From NCBI GenBank assembly GCA_021234155.1, contig JAJEKV010000006.1, positions 11,057,317 through 11,121,316 on the forward strand: a stretch of DNA of 64,000 nucleotides. Direction: 5' to 3'. How positions within the stretch are numbered: the stretch's first letter is position 1; every line of letters starts with the position of its first letter. A program made the position numbers and the translations under genes. Positions 26,152 through 38,181 of this stretch are shown piece by piece. This stretch comes from Isoetes taiwanensis. Its lineage: Eukaryota; Streptophyta; Lycopodiopsida; Isoetales; Isoetaceae. The notes under the pieces were generated by a model that was given only the letters and a program-made list of their open reading frames with translations, had not been told where the DNA came from and did no database searches.

Positions 26152-26877
26152 AAGTTTATGATTTTGATGGACCATTTTCCGAAGGGGAGTCTCCTGGATA
26201 TGCTGAAATTAACTTCCTTAAATACAAAGCAGAAGAAATGTCTGAGCTCTGGGTTCCATTTTCCGGGAAGCGTGCTTTGGCTTGTGGATCTTGATTGCAC
26301 CTAAGAATTTTTCTGACCACAGAAAAAACTGCTACCCATACTTGATAGGCAAAATGAACATTTTCAGAAGAAAGAACAAAGCATGTTTCCACAAAGTTAT
26401 TTAATAACTATGTTTGAAATTTATATATTCAGATTTACAACAATTTGACGTAATACGGAGCTTGACTATTAACTTCATCATGTTTGTTTTTATGCTGTTT
26501 GGCAGATTGTGAAAAGATCAGCACAGAGAAACCATTCTTTTCAGAAGCTTTTCTCACTTCCTTCTGAAGAATTTCTAATAAATGACTTTGCCTGCGCAAT
26601 AAAGAAGAAAATACTACTTCAGGTTGGCAAACAACAACTTCATGTCTTAATGTTATTTGGTATTGGTATCTGACCTTCCAGGAGCATTACTTTTTCTCAC
26701 TTTTATGGGAAGATATCGAAGAGATAACTGAGACAGTACCACCATTAGGCTATGTTGCTATAACAATTTCTTGTGTTTACACGCAAAGGGCGTGGTTTTG
26801 ATGCGCAGCAGAGCAAAAAGTATGGACTCACATGGAAGACTCAAGTTTCAGTTCCAGTCCTTTGTGAGACCTGGATA

Positions 26878-28472
26878 TGTGACGTTCCACATATTTATAC
26901 GCATATTTAAGTATAAATACGTGACACGTCACTATGAATAATTAATGGCACATTAATTATTCATAGGCTATGGTTAGCTATGTTAATAATTAAATTATAA
27001 AGTGGAAACCTAACCAAAACCCTAATTCGAATTTAGGGCTTATCCTAATATTAAAAAGAGCTAAAATACCAAATTAGTTAATTATTGACATGCCACCTGG
27101 CCCAAATCGATTGGGCAAGGTAGGGTTTCCATTTTGGACACCCAAATTAGGGCTTTTGTGTCCCAATTCGAATTGGGAGCAATTGGGGATGGAGGAGGAG
27201 GAGCAGCAGCCAGGCACCCTTCAGCAAATCGAGATGGAGCCATCCCAAGCCCGATTCGACGGTTAGTCTCTAGCTTAGCTGTGTTATGTAGCGCCCCTGT
27301 TGGGCACTTGTTGTGTGTATTTCTTCTATTTCTCTGTGTTCTCTATGCTTTACCTGTAGGAACTAATCCTTGATTGCAAAGGTGAGTTCTCCTTATCTCT
27401 GATTCTGTACTTGCTCTTAAATGATGGATTGATAGTTCTTTGCATAGTATTACTCTTGAAATGGGGGAATTAAGGGGGGTAGAGACCTCTGAACCATGTT
27501 TATTAGTATGCTCCTAGGTAGATCCCTATATTTCCCATTATATGCGGCCTGTGCACAAGAGCCCACCGAGTCGTGGATGCTATGGAGTGACTTAGCACCA
27601 AACAAGGGACACAGTGGTGAAGTGGGGGTGGGGTCTTGCACGAACATAAAAGGCTCCTGAGACTCCTACAGTGGACTAGGCCTAATAGCCGGCCAGTGAG
27701 CTAGGCGCGATCCAGGCCGGGTATGGGTCTGACACTCCCTGGGTGTAGTTGGTGTGACCCGCATGGGGCACCTTGCACTTTGAGTAGATTTAGGGCGCAG
27801 TAAAGTCGGGTGCGGATCGGGGGGGCCCGATGCGGCACGTATTCTCTAGTCCACCCATGGAACCATTGTGATCACGGAAGGGGCGCTTCCCTCCGCCTGC
27901 CTCATCGGGACGGGACTTCATGAACCCCGTAGTAGGCTCAAAGGGTGATACCTTGAGTCTAGCGTATCCAGGAAGGCTATAGTGGCGCCATAGCGTGATT
28001 GGACTCATCGCAAAAAGTGTGCACAGGAGGGGCGGATGGAGTGGACAACCCTAGCCGATGTTCTATGCCCGATAACGCCCGAGTTATACCTCTACGCGCC
28101 GATCTCTTGAGGCGAGCCGTCGGTCCATCCTCATCGAAGTCCGAGCAGGGGTAGAACACGGGGTTTGGGGTGTTTTCTTAGGTTTAGATGCATATTCTTT
28201 GTCGTTGGTACTTGGATGGATGTGCCACCCTTCGTGGTGGTTATTTATATATGATTTATGATGTGTGCTAACATGTATTCACGCTTCCGCGACGTAGGAG
28301 CCCCATTGAAGGCGTGGGCCGAATGACCCCTTCGTGTCCTTCTTTCGGGCATCATATTATAGATGGCCCGAAATAGATGGAGGGCCCTGCTCATGGCGAG
28401 TTGGTCGCCATGGGAGGGGAAAGTCCCCGTATGTATACGTCCGAGGGTCGTATATGTTCAGGGAGCGTCACA
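26878..28472 (+). repeat. 5' LTR
   Basis: 1595 bp, TG...CA. The first ~780 and last ~320 bp are nearly identical to the 3' LTR. The middle, GC-rich part (about 27660-28150) carries many small indels relative to it. GCACAAGAGCCCACC and GGGGCGGATGGAGTGGAC have counterparts in the LTR at 50.3-50.7 kb. Confidence 0.93.
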
Positions 28473-31400
28473 GTCGTATTTATAGTGCATCTATATTCCT
28501 ATTTAAATTAGAGGCGTGCCTTTGGTAAACCCACGAAGTGGAGGCGCCATAGCCGCCGGAACAAGCTCTCTTGCCATAGCCGCCGGAGTAAGCAGCCTTG
28601 CCATAGCCATGGGAGACGACCTCTCTCTGCTATAGTCAACCGGATAACTGTTAACCATATATATAAAGCTAGTATCCCCTAGGAATAAACCGACCAAATG
28701 GCACGACGTAACCTAGCAAGTCCGGCCAACTTGTTATGACAACATCAGCTCATTTGGTGGGACTAATTCCGGAATTTAATTAACAACGACAGGGCAACTT
28801 CCTAGAATAGCAGCGGGTATTATATCCTTGGATATTCTTTATGCGACGGTAATAATACCCAGTTATCGGTGTTCCTCGACCTATAACTTTAATTATTTTT
28901 CCTTTGGTAGATGCCTTGATAACACAATTTCTTCGGGCCTTGCCATCATTTAATCTATACTACATTCATATGCTTTATATTACACCTTATTCGACGTAAT
29001 GTTTTATAGACATAATTATAATTAACGTTGTCTCTCTCTAGTGTCTAAACCTTGACTCGTCTCATTTCCCAAAGAAAGGATTTCTTTTCGCCCAACCAAC
29101 TAGGGACTGCCATGCAGCACCCCTCCAGACCATTGGTAGCTTTAATCCTACCACCCCTCACTTCTTCTTCTCAATGGTCGTGTTCTTTTTGTGGACCATT
29201 TTCCCAGACCACGGTACCAACTCTGTAATACGTAGTGAGTGCTTGTGTTAGAACCCCCACAATCATGTCAACACTTTGTGCCAAATTTCACCGTCTATAT
29301 GGATGTGATTAATTATCTGTGCCACACGTCTGTCAAAGTGACAGCAGTCTACCCTCTTTCGGAGTTGTTCTCCCGTACATTCCAATGCCACCCAACCATT
29401 GTTGATTACTCACCTCCTTCTAGGGTACCTACATAAGGTTCGAGCAAAATGTTTCCAACCATTACTTTAATACCTAAACGTCTTTAGGTATTAAAAATAA
29501 ACTTACATATTCCAAGGAATTATGTGAATATCCCAAAGGACAGTACCACCCAAAGACCCCTCAAGATAGACCTCCTCTATTCAGAGATCTTGTCTTCAAG
29601 TCTCTGGGGGTCCGTCATATGTCCTCATGGACGCTGCCAATGTGCCATGACGTATAGATGCTATCTACCTATCTATCTATTGTTCCAACCATCTTCGGGA
29701 TATTCTTGAATGTAACATCACCGTATATGTTAGACTCACTCTAGCTATTTCCACTGATTTAAACTCTTTCCATATTCCTTAGTACGATGAACCTAAGATA
29801 GGCAACTCCAACCATTGGGATAGCTTGAATGCTTATCTCTGGTAAAACATACCTAACCCAATATCTTCATATATAAGCATATCATTGTGCTTATTCTTTA
29901 CACCTTGTTAAGTAATGTTTCACTCACCTCGTACGGCTATTCTTCTATCTTTTAATATGATATACATCTGAATATCACAATTAACATCTTTGATCTCCTC
30001 ACTAGTGTAGTATGTAATACTACTAAATCCATCCTACATCCAGGACCGCTACGTTGTTATTATATGATATAGTAACATGTGTGCACCAACCCTAAGTCTA
30101 GACTCCTATGTAACTTGTTGACATAGGCATCTAGCTATATTCATACTTGCGGCCAACTTATTTCACCAACTTGGTTATCTAGTACCATATACATGTTGTG
30201 GTTTCGACACCACTAACCTTACTTTGCCTTCGTCCTCAAGCTCTAGTCATAACTTCCACAGGGGCAAATGCCAACCTAAGTTCCTTGTGGACATGTTTCA
30301 TCTCTAGTATGTATCCTATCTTCTTTTAGTTATGTTTTATTATTAAATGGTCCTAGTACACATATACCAACGTGGAGTTACTCCTCGGAATACACACACG
30401 ATACACCATAGTCACAACTGGCCTTCTGTGATATAGGACGATTGCATAGCCATAGCTAACTTGGGATCCGATCGGGGGCGGTACCAATTATGTCGAATAT
30501 ATATGTCAGCTGTACCTGTGCCCTGTAAATATAGCAGTGTCTGTATGTGTGATAAATTTACGAAAATAGCAATAGGATAAATAAGTAATTCAAATGTAAG
30601 GATATCGGGTCTATAAACATAACCAATGAATTAATATGTGTCCTCATCCATTTGTAATCTATGCTAAAGATAGAGAGTGTGAGTGTGGAAAGATTAAAGA
30701 TAATCGAAAGGGCGAGCTATTTATACACATAATCAAATATAATTAAAGTAGATAAGTATGTATGTCTTACACAAACTTAGGAGGGAATAACGAGACTTAG
30801 ATTAGGTTATAACAAGGTTATGAATAATAAGTCATGAACAACGCGTCTGTGCGTACTTAATATTAAAGTATATAGGTAAGACCGTGCGATCTGATTATAA
30901 TATATAGTTGTATTAAAGGATAAGTATAACTGTCAAGGACCTATTAAATAATCGAGGATAGGAACATACAATTCTTAAAAACTGTAACAAAAATAGGAAA
31001 ACAAAAATTTGCTACAAAATTAAAGTAGGGATGGTCAGAATTGAAATGAATTACAAAGTGAAGCGAGAATATAATACACCTACACACACAAGTTAATATC
31101 CTTAGAATGACTTTCTACTAAGCAAAGGCGAGGTTAATAACTCGTATTATAATATAACAACAAATAGCGAGTTCTTTATATCTATACCTATCTTTAATAT
31201 ATAATGGGTTACTGTATGTATAGAAGGAACGATTTCTAAAATAGATAGGACTGTGAACTCGCCACCATTTAATGAAAAAAGTGAGACTGTTCACTTTTGA
31301 CAGTCCTAACCAATGATCATGTCTGATCTATGCCTCTACCACTTATATCCTAAAGTTATAAATTGCACATTACAAGTCATTTCAAACTTGATCACTTTGA

Positions 31401-31538
31401 ACATGACAACGTCTGTGTGACTTATAATCTCACGCTATCTCTTTAAGGAGGGGAGACTTCCTTCCAATGTATGATGTGTGCCCTGCAACAAGAGTAGTCT
31501 TGATGCTGAGGACAGCATCATTTTTAAGGTGGGGAGAA
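28473..31538 (+). other. Internal region of the LTR element, noncoding
   Basis: No open frame above about 65 codons looks real. It starts with a short repeat of CATAGCCGCCGGA-like words (28550-28610), then becomes AT-rich. It ends with CTGAGGACAGCATCATTTTT and the polypurine tract, which resembles the end of the pol frame of gypsy elements. Confidence 0.6.
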
Positions 31539-33142
31539 TGTGACGTTCCACATATTTATACGCATATTTAAGTATAAATACGTGACACGTCACTATGAAT
31601 AATTAATGGCACATTAATTATTCATAGGCTATGGTTAGCTATGTTAATAATTAAATTATAAAGTGGAAACCTAACCAAAACCCTAATTCGAATTTAGGGC
31701 TTATCCTAATATTAAAAAGGGCTAAAATACCAAATTAGTTAATTATTGACATGCCACCTGGCCCAAATCGATTGGGCAAGGTAGGGTTTCCATTTTGGAC
31801 ACCCAAATTAGGGCTTTTGTGTCCCAATTCGAATTGGGAGCAATTGGGGATGGAGGAGGAGGAGCAGCAGCCAGGCACCCTTCAGCAAATCGAGATGGAG
31901 CCATCCCAAGCCCGATTCGACGGTTAGTCTCTAGCTTAGCTGTGTTATTTGTAGGGTAGCGCCCCTGTTGGGCACTTGTTGTGTGTATTTCTTCTATTTC
32001 TCTGTGTTCTCTATGCTTTACCTGTAGGAACTAACCCTTGATTGCAAAGGTGAGTTCTCCTTATCTCGATTACGTACTTGCTCTTAAATGATGGATTGAT
32101 AGTTCTTTGCATAGTATTACTCTTGAAATGGGGGAATTAAGGGGGGTAGAGACCTCTGAACCATGTTTATTAGTATGCTCCTAGGTAGATCCCTGTATTT
32201 CCCATTATATGCGGCCTGTGCACAAGAGCCCACCGAGTCGTGGATGCTATGGAGTGACTTAGCACCAAACAAGGGACACAGTGGTGAAGTGGGGGTGGGG
32301 TCTTGCACGAACATAAAAGGCTCCCCGAGACTCCCTACTGGTGGACTAGGCCTAATAGCCTGGCCCGGTGAGCTAGGCGCGATCCAGGCCGGGTATGGGT
32401 CTGACACTCCCTGGGTGTAGTTGGTGTGACCCGCATGGGGCACCTTGCACTTTGAGTAGATTTAGGGCGAGTAAGTCGGGTACGGATGCGGGGGTCGCTG
32501 ATGCGGCACGTATTCTCTAGTCCACCCATGGAACCACTTTGTGATCCCGAAGGGGCGCTTCCCGACCTGCCTCATCGGACGGGACTTCATGAACCCTGTA
32601 GTAGGCTCAAAGGGTGATACCTTGAGTCTAGCGTGATCCAGGAAGGCTATAGTGACGCCATAGCGTGATTGGACTCATCTGCAAAGTGTGCATGTGAGGG
32701 GCGGATGGAGTGGACAACCCTAGCCGATGTTCTATGCCGATAACGCCGGGTTATACCTCGTCTCGCTGATCTCTTGAGGCCGAGCCGTCCCAGTCCATCC
32801 TCATCGGAGTCTGAACCGGGTAGAACACGGGGTTTGGGGGTGTTTTCTTAGGTTTAGATGCATATTCTTTGTCGTTGGTACTTGGATGGATGTGCCACCC
32901 TTCGTGGTGGTTATTTATATATGATTTATGATGTGTGCTAACATGTATTCACGCTTCCGCGACGTAGGAGCCCCATTGAAGGCGTGGGCCGAATGACCCC
33001 TTCGTGTCCTTCTTTCGGGCATCATATTATAGATGGCCCGAAATAGACGGAGGGCCCTGCTCATGGCGAGTTGGTCGCCATGGGAGGGGAAAGTCCCCGT
33101 ATGTATACGTCCGAGGGTCGTATATGTTCAGGGAGCGTCACA
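31539..33142 (+). repeat. 3' LTR
   Basis: 1604 bp, starting directly after the polypurine tract and ending CACA before the GGATA duplication. See the 5' LTR for the comparison. Confidence 0.93.
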
Positions 33143-33161
33143 GGATATGCCTTCAGGTAAC

Positions 33162-34565
33162 TAGCTTGTAACACTAGCAAGTGCAAATTTTTGTTTTTAT
33201 ACATCTACTTTGGCAGACCATGTATGCTGCCAAAAACTTTTATAATAAAAATGACTGAGAACACATGTTACGAAGGTCTCAGAATTCTTTTCTTCACATG
33301 AAAATGTGTATGAAAGTAGCTCTCATGGCTCTTCAAACTGGGAAGGTTTAAAGAACATTCTGACCTAGATGGACAACAAGCATTTAGTAGAAATTTTATG
33401 TTTTTCGGTGCCAAAGGTATCTTAATAAGTGACGTCTATTCTATAGCATGCATCTGCTGCAACTTCTTCTATAACATGATATAGCTCGGCATTTGTAACA
33501 TCGATTGGATGCAAAAGCAAGTATGGGTGGATATTCTTACCAGGATTTTGTTATACCAGCTTGAGCATGTAAATCAGTCTGATCTTTGCAAGTTAAAGAC
33601 AAGCATTGAAACGTGGAAGAAGATAGGTATAGCAGACAAAATATCAAAATTGTCCCTTTGGATGGAATGATATATTTCTTTGACCGCACACATAAATAAA
33701 TTGGAATTACCAATATGTTTTCTTCTATGACTTCTCAGTCTTAGAACATGGTCCAAAACACAAGTTCTTTGTTAACAAATAATTGAATTCTAATAGAGGT
33801 CCACGTATACACGTCACAATCCCAACTATCTATCAACATTTGATATGTCTCAAATTGATACTCCCCGTCCATGTATACTCTTTGCAACTCTTGACATGCT
33901 GAATGGCGGGATGTCCCTGAGATATTTAAGAAGTGGGCCTTCCTTGAGCATTCATAATATTACCTATATTCACGTAAACTACGCATGGTAAGAAATGTGA
34001 GGCACAAACTAATGTCGGGTTAAGCCGCATTAAAGTAGCCCAGATTGGAGCAACTAAAGGAATGCAACCAAGTAATGCGAAAAGCTCATAACTTATACAC
34101 GGACAAAAGCAATAAAAAATGGAATTAAGTTGAGAAACCATCATAAAGTGTAGTAGTAAGAGAGCATATTTTGAGAAATTTTATAAAGAATAAGTATGCA
34201 TGAAATCATATCATGCCTTATAACATGGCAAAGTTCCTCCATGGCATAATCTTGAACAAAAAGATTAACCTTATAATGTTTTTATTACGTGCACTATTAA
34301 ACTATATGCATGTTTAAGATATATGAGCAAAATCATGTTGTAGTATTTTCATTTTACAGTTTTGCACACCAAACAATTCTCTAACATGATTTTGCATGTT
34401 CAAGATATATGAGCAAAATATGTTGTAGTATTTTCATTTTACGGTTTGGCATAGGAGAGTTTGGCCCATATTTAAACATTGCCTAGATACTATCTATGCA
34501 GATGCAAAATGGCCTTACGGAACTGCAAACAGGTTAGGCCATGATAAGAATTGCATAGGATACAA
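33162..34565. other. AT-rich stretch after the C2-GRAM relic
   Basis: No gene recognised. It begins as what was the next intron of the C2-GRAM gene. A near-duplicate pair of segments lies at about 34314-34375 and 34396-34445, both containing ATATGAGCAAAAT and GTTGTAGTATTTTCATTTTA. Confidence 0.4.
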
Positions 34566-34790
34566 TCTAATATCAAAATTAATATATTTAGTGCAACAAA
34601 CTGATCGATCTTAATATTTTAAAACTTTGAAAGTTGTATTTAAGCTTCAAGCATAATAAATAAACATTTTAAAGGAACAATTTCAAACTTTAATTTATAA
34701 GGAAAGCCCATTCTTTCTAATGACCATAACTTCATTAAGTTTTGAAATTAATCCAATGAAAAGCCCAGCAACGCTGGGCACTTTTTCTAG
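34566..34790 (+). mobile_element. Non-autonomous mini-Helitron (225 bp)
   Basis: It starts TCTAATATCAAAATTAATA after an A and ends CTAG before a T, matching the Helitron rule A|TC...CTRR|T. A hairpin GCCCAGC-AAC-GCTGGGC (34763-34779) sits 7 bases before the CTAG, as expected at a Helitron 3' end. No coding capacity. The 3' end is clear; the 5' end is the nearest good match and could be wrong. Confidence 0.7.
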
Positions 34791-36180
34791 TAGAATATAA
34801 GAAGTAAATTGTTACTCCTAGGCAAGCAACGTGATTACGATTTCTTTGCCATATGTTTGATATCGCCAAGTTCTAAACAACCACATTGGCTTGAAGAAAA
34901 TGCTAGAAACAAAAACATAGATTCATGATTCATAGATTCATGATTCATAGATTCTCGGGTCACGGAGGGCAACCCTCCGTGCGCAGCACCTTGTTTTTTC
35001 CTTGTCAATCATAAAATCATATGTTATTTAATGCTAGGTTTTTTGAGCTGCCATATACCCTTTGTATTTTGAAGAAAGAGTTTGGGTAGTGTGGAACTAG
35101 AGTATGCACTCGAATTGTTGTAGTAGCCCAGCCTTTTGTGCAGGAGCATAACACATGCCTTGCTATATCCGCCTCCTAGGCGACTACTACAAGGCACAGC
35201 TATGGATTTGTACTTGGTGTTTCCATCTTATGGTGCATCCATCTTATGGTGCAATCTTCCTTGGCCAATTCGAAATTGGTTCTTGGATTTTGGCTGCCTC
35301 CTTCGCCAATCGACCTTAGTTCTTGGAGCTCTTTTCCTTGTTTGTGGGAGATGCCTATGCCTTTGCCAGGTACATGTTTGTTCTTTGATGTATTATTTGT
35401 TGGTTGTGCCTATTCATGCATATGTCTTTCCCATTGGAGACTATTGCATCTCCTAATGTTTCTGATCAGGAGGTGCCACAGAGTGAGGATATTGCTAAGA
35501 CTTCAACTCCTTCTCCTTCAACTCATAGTTTTGTTTCTGTGGCCCAATCTATCTTTGCACATTACTAAATGAGTCAGACATCAAAATCATAGAAGTTGAC
35601 GAGTGCGAAAATTTGGATGTTTTTTTGTGGTAGGTTTTGTATCATAGCTTGTGGAGACCCTCGAAAACATTAATGCTTGTATTGATTTATGACTTACTGT
35701 AATGGATCATTGGAATCATGTATCCTCTACTACCCAGACTATTATCACTAATGTATTCGTGCGCAGAGTGAGGGCTCTTTTGACGAGGCACCAAAGGCAA
35801 TACAAGCTCCTTTTGAGAATCTATAAGAGTGGGGACATGCATACAATCTTCCCTTGAGCTTGAGAAAGTTTTTGTTATTATTTTTTTGATATAGGTGTTG
35901 GTCTAAAAGGGTAAATTTACATTGCATTCTGCTGTAAAGATGGTGCGGGAGTAATGGCGGCACCATCATCCCTTTTTTTTTTTCCTTTTTTTTTTAATCT
36001 TGTTACCAGAATGAACAGAACAACAAGGCCAGCTAAGGAACAATGGTTGGAAAAAATTGCCCGAGTACGACGTATTTGGAACAAGCAATAGCTCAACTAG
36101 CACTGTTGCAACTCTTATGAGTTCTTGGTAACCCTACAAATAATAAATGGCATAGTATATCCATCACAATTATCGCCACA
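34791..36180. other. Unassigned, with a short hairpin
   Basis: A hairpin CACGGAGGG-CAA-CCCTCCGTG lies at 34961-34981, preceded by three imperfect copies of AGATTCATGATTCAT (about 34919-34953). No coding frame is recognised in the remainder. T-rich runs lie near 35970. Confidence 0.4.
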
Positions 36181-36185
36181 TCCAA

Positions 36186-37330
36186 ATGCATTCTTCCAAA
36201 ATGGGCAAGTGGTCTCAGCATAATCGACTTCTCACTGTAGAGCAAAGTCCTCATTTCAATTGGAGGATCTTGAATGATGAAGGTGACTCTCCTAGTTTAC
36301 GCCTTCTCAAACAATCTCGTAGTCATTGTATTCCTTTAGGCAAGAATATGTTAAATCAGTTTTGTCTTTGGGTATTGTTTCATCCTTTGCAGCCTTTTCC
36401 AAATGCTTCTACATTTCTACGTGGACTATTGGCACATGGGATGTAGTCAATATTTTTTTTTTTGCCACACCCTTCCACCCATGCCTTACTGCAGATTCCG
36501 TGGCTGTGGGCCCCACTGCCACCAAACCTCTCAGCACCTCCTTTTGTTGTATTTGTCCATCCCCTTACACAAAGACAATGGGTCCTTGGGAGTGTTGTTT
36601 CTATTTGAGAATTGTATGGAGGCAGTTGCCTACTATGTTGGTATGCGTTTCAGACAAAAGCTTCACTCTCCGTTGGGATGTGCCCTTTGGGAGAAGTCAG
36701 CAAAGAATCTACCTCTTATAGTGGAGGTTAGTATCACTGAAAGGCTGGCTTGGGGCTGCCAGAGGGATATTCGCAAAAGCATAGAGCTTGTCAGCTCGAT
36801 GTATCGTATCCTCTTAGCTCCACAGCCCCTCCCACTGCTAAATGGGTGCCACTTGCAGATTCCAACACCCGATCAGATTCATATGGCCTTGGCTTTGGAA
36901 TAAGCTTCCCCATCCCAAAGTGTCGGTGTTTTGGTGGCAGGTTATCCATAGGTCTCCGCATGTTAATGCCTTGAGCCATTGCTATGATCTTGTGTCTACA
37001 GTATGCTTGCTCTGCCTTTTATACGTTGAGACTATTGACATTGTCTCATTGCTTGTCCAGAAGTCTAACTAGCATGGTCCTGGCTACAAGGTTTATTTAA
37101 CAACCCACTGGATTGCTAATGTGTCCTCTTGGCATCCTGCCCTGCTGCATGGCCCCTCAGCTAAGCAAAAGGCATTTTACCTTGGCTTTGGTTGGTTCTT
37201 GTGGTCAATTTGGGAGCGTCGAAGGCATTCAATTTTCTAAGACATTTATTCATCTACCCGTGGAGTCATTGCTGTAGCCCAGGCTAAGATACTAGCTTAT
37301 AGATGTTCCTCTCTGGAGTTATACGTGAAA
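36186..37330 (+). pseudogene. Non-LTR retrotransposon (LINE) C-terminal relic
   Basis: From about 36880 a frame reads WPWLWNKLPHPKVSVFWWQV followed by IHRSPHVNALSHCYDLVSTV and C..C residues. This fits the zinc-binding region found after reverse transcriptase in plant LINEs (W...PPKV..F.W......T...L......C..C). A downstream piece near 37190 reads WFLWSIWERRRHSIF, also typical of that region. Frames shift and stops are common. The upstream frame (36403-36900) may be the same element but I cannot match it. Confidence 0.55.
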
Positions 37331-37917
37331 GATCATATTTGGGTTCAGTAACTTCAAATTAACTCTTACAACTAATCTCCTCTGTTGGAGTGAATACTCA
37401 ATGCTTTAGGCTCATGTTCCAGAGGCATCTTCTTATGCTTACACAGATAGATGAGATATTTACATTGCATAATTTTTACTCTTGATTAATAAACTTCCTT
37501 TCATCCTTCAAAAGGGGGATGGAAGGGGGATATATGTCAAGAAGGAGAGGCGTATACTACGTACTATTGAGGAAGAGGATCAAACCCTTTAAGGAAAATA
37601 TCGTTCCCGTGATCGCATAATTTATTTATTTTTTCAATAACTTATGAATTGTTGTAACTAGTCAAAAATTAGGAAATTACAACTCTATGCATTTCTACAA
37701 TATTCTGGCATATATTGGCCTATACAGCAACCCAAAAAGACTCCATAATTTCCAGGCCCCTGAAAGTAAGAAGCATAGGCAATTACTAGACCCCCATTCG
37801 CATGAGCGAAAGAAGCTTGGGGTTTCTCCTCTTGCTTCTTCGAAAAGGCTTTTTCAACTTGAGTTAGAAGTGAACTTGAAGATTCAAAGTACACATGTTC
37901 AACTGAAAGGTGCGATA
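37331..37917. other. Unassigned
   Basis: No gene recognised between the LINE relic and the MITE. Confidence 0.35.
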
Positions 37918-38179
37918 TGGGTAAAAGCATGAAAGGGTGTACGTACATTGTACTGAATTGATGTACAAATATAGATATTTTTCACGTACATTTTGGTTAT
38001 TTTTTATTTGTATAAACATACACTTTTCGATTTTATGTACTTTGCATATACATTTAAGCTAAATTTCGGATATGTTTTGGCTATGCATGTACTTTTTGGG
38101 TACTTTGGGTGATTTGTGTAATATAGCCACATGTACCAAAAGGGATACATTTATAGACACCCTTTCATGCTTTTACCCA
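37918..38179. mobile_element. MITE with TA target duplication (262 bp)
   Basis: Terminal inverted repeats of at least 23 bp are perfect: TGGGTAAAAGCATGAAAG... at the left and its reverse complement ...CTTTCATGCTTTTACCCA at the right. TA flanks both sides (37916-37917 and 38180-38181). This fits a Stowaway/Tc1-mariner type MITE. The interior is AT-rich and noncoding. The near-perfect ends suggest a fairly recent insertion. Confidence 0.85.
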
Positions 38180-38181
38180 TA

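Larger units (their letters stand above)
26878..33142 (+). mobile_element. LTR retrotransposon without recognisable gag/pol (6265 bp)
   Basis: Two direct LTRs (26878-28472, 31539-33142) begin TGTGACG and end GTCACA. A 5-bp target duplication GGATA flanks the element (26873-26877 and 33143-33147). A polypurine tract AAGGTGGGGAGAA precedes the 3' LTR, in the style of Ty3/gypsy elements. The internal part (3066 bp) has no long frame and no recognisable protease, RT or integrase. No tRNA-type primer site follows the 5' LTR. It is a LARD-like or internally rearranged element that needed proteins from elsewhere. Confidence 0.92.
26152..33161 (+). pseudogene. C2-GRAM domain protein relic split by an LTR retrotransposon
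   Basis: An exon from 26152 reads EVYDFDGPFSEGESPGYAEI, then NFLKYKAEEMSELWV and, after an in-frame TGA at 26292, LHLRIFL. This matches the end of a C2 domain in plant C2-and-GRAM proteins. A second exon (26506-26622, 39 codons) reads NHSFQKLFSLPSEEFLINDF, the start of the GRAM domain. A third (from about 26689) has LLWEDIEEI, and in a shifted frame SMDSHGRLKFQFQSFVRP. The following GY(A)F codons are split: the retrotransposon sits at 26878-33142, and the exon resumes at 33143 with GGATATGCCTTCAGGTAAC, restoring the donor site. The premature stop, frameshift and missing GRAM strand show it was probably dead already. Such proteins bind membranes through lipids and calcium. Confidence 0.8.

Noticed and set aside
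27134-28700. Several 60-80 codon frames in the LTRs
   Set aside because: Not conserved in frame between the two LTR copies because of indels; noncoding.
34961-35000. Second Helitron 3' end at the CACGGAGGG hairpin
   Set aside because: The bases after it are CTTG, not CTRR, so the terminal rule fails.
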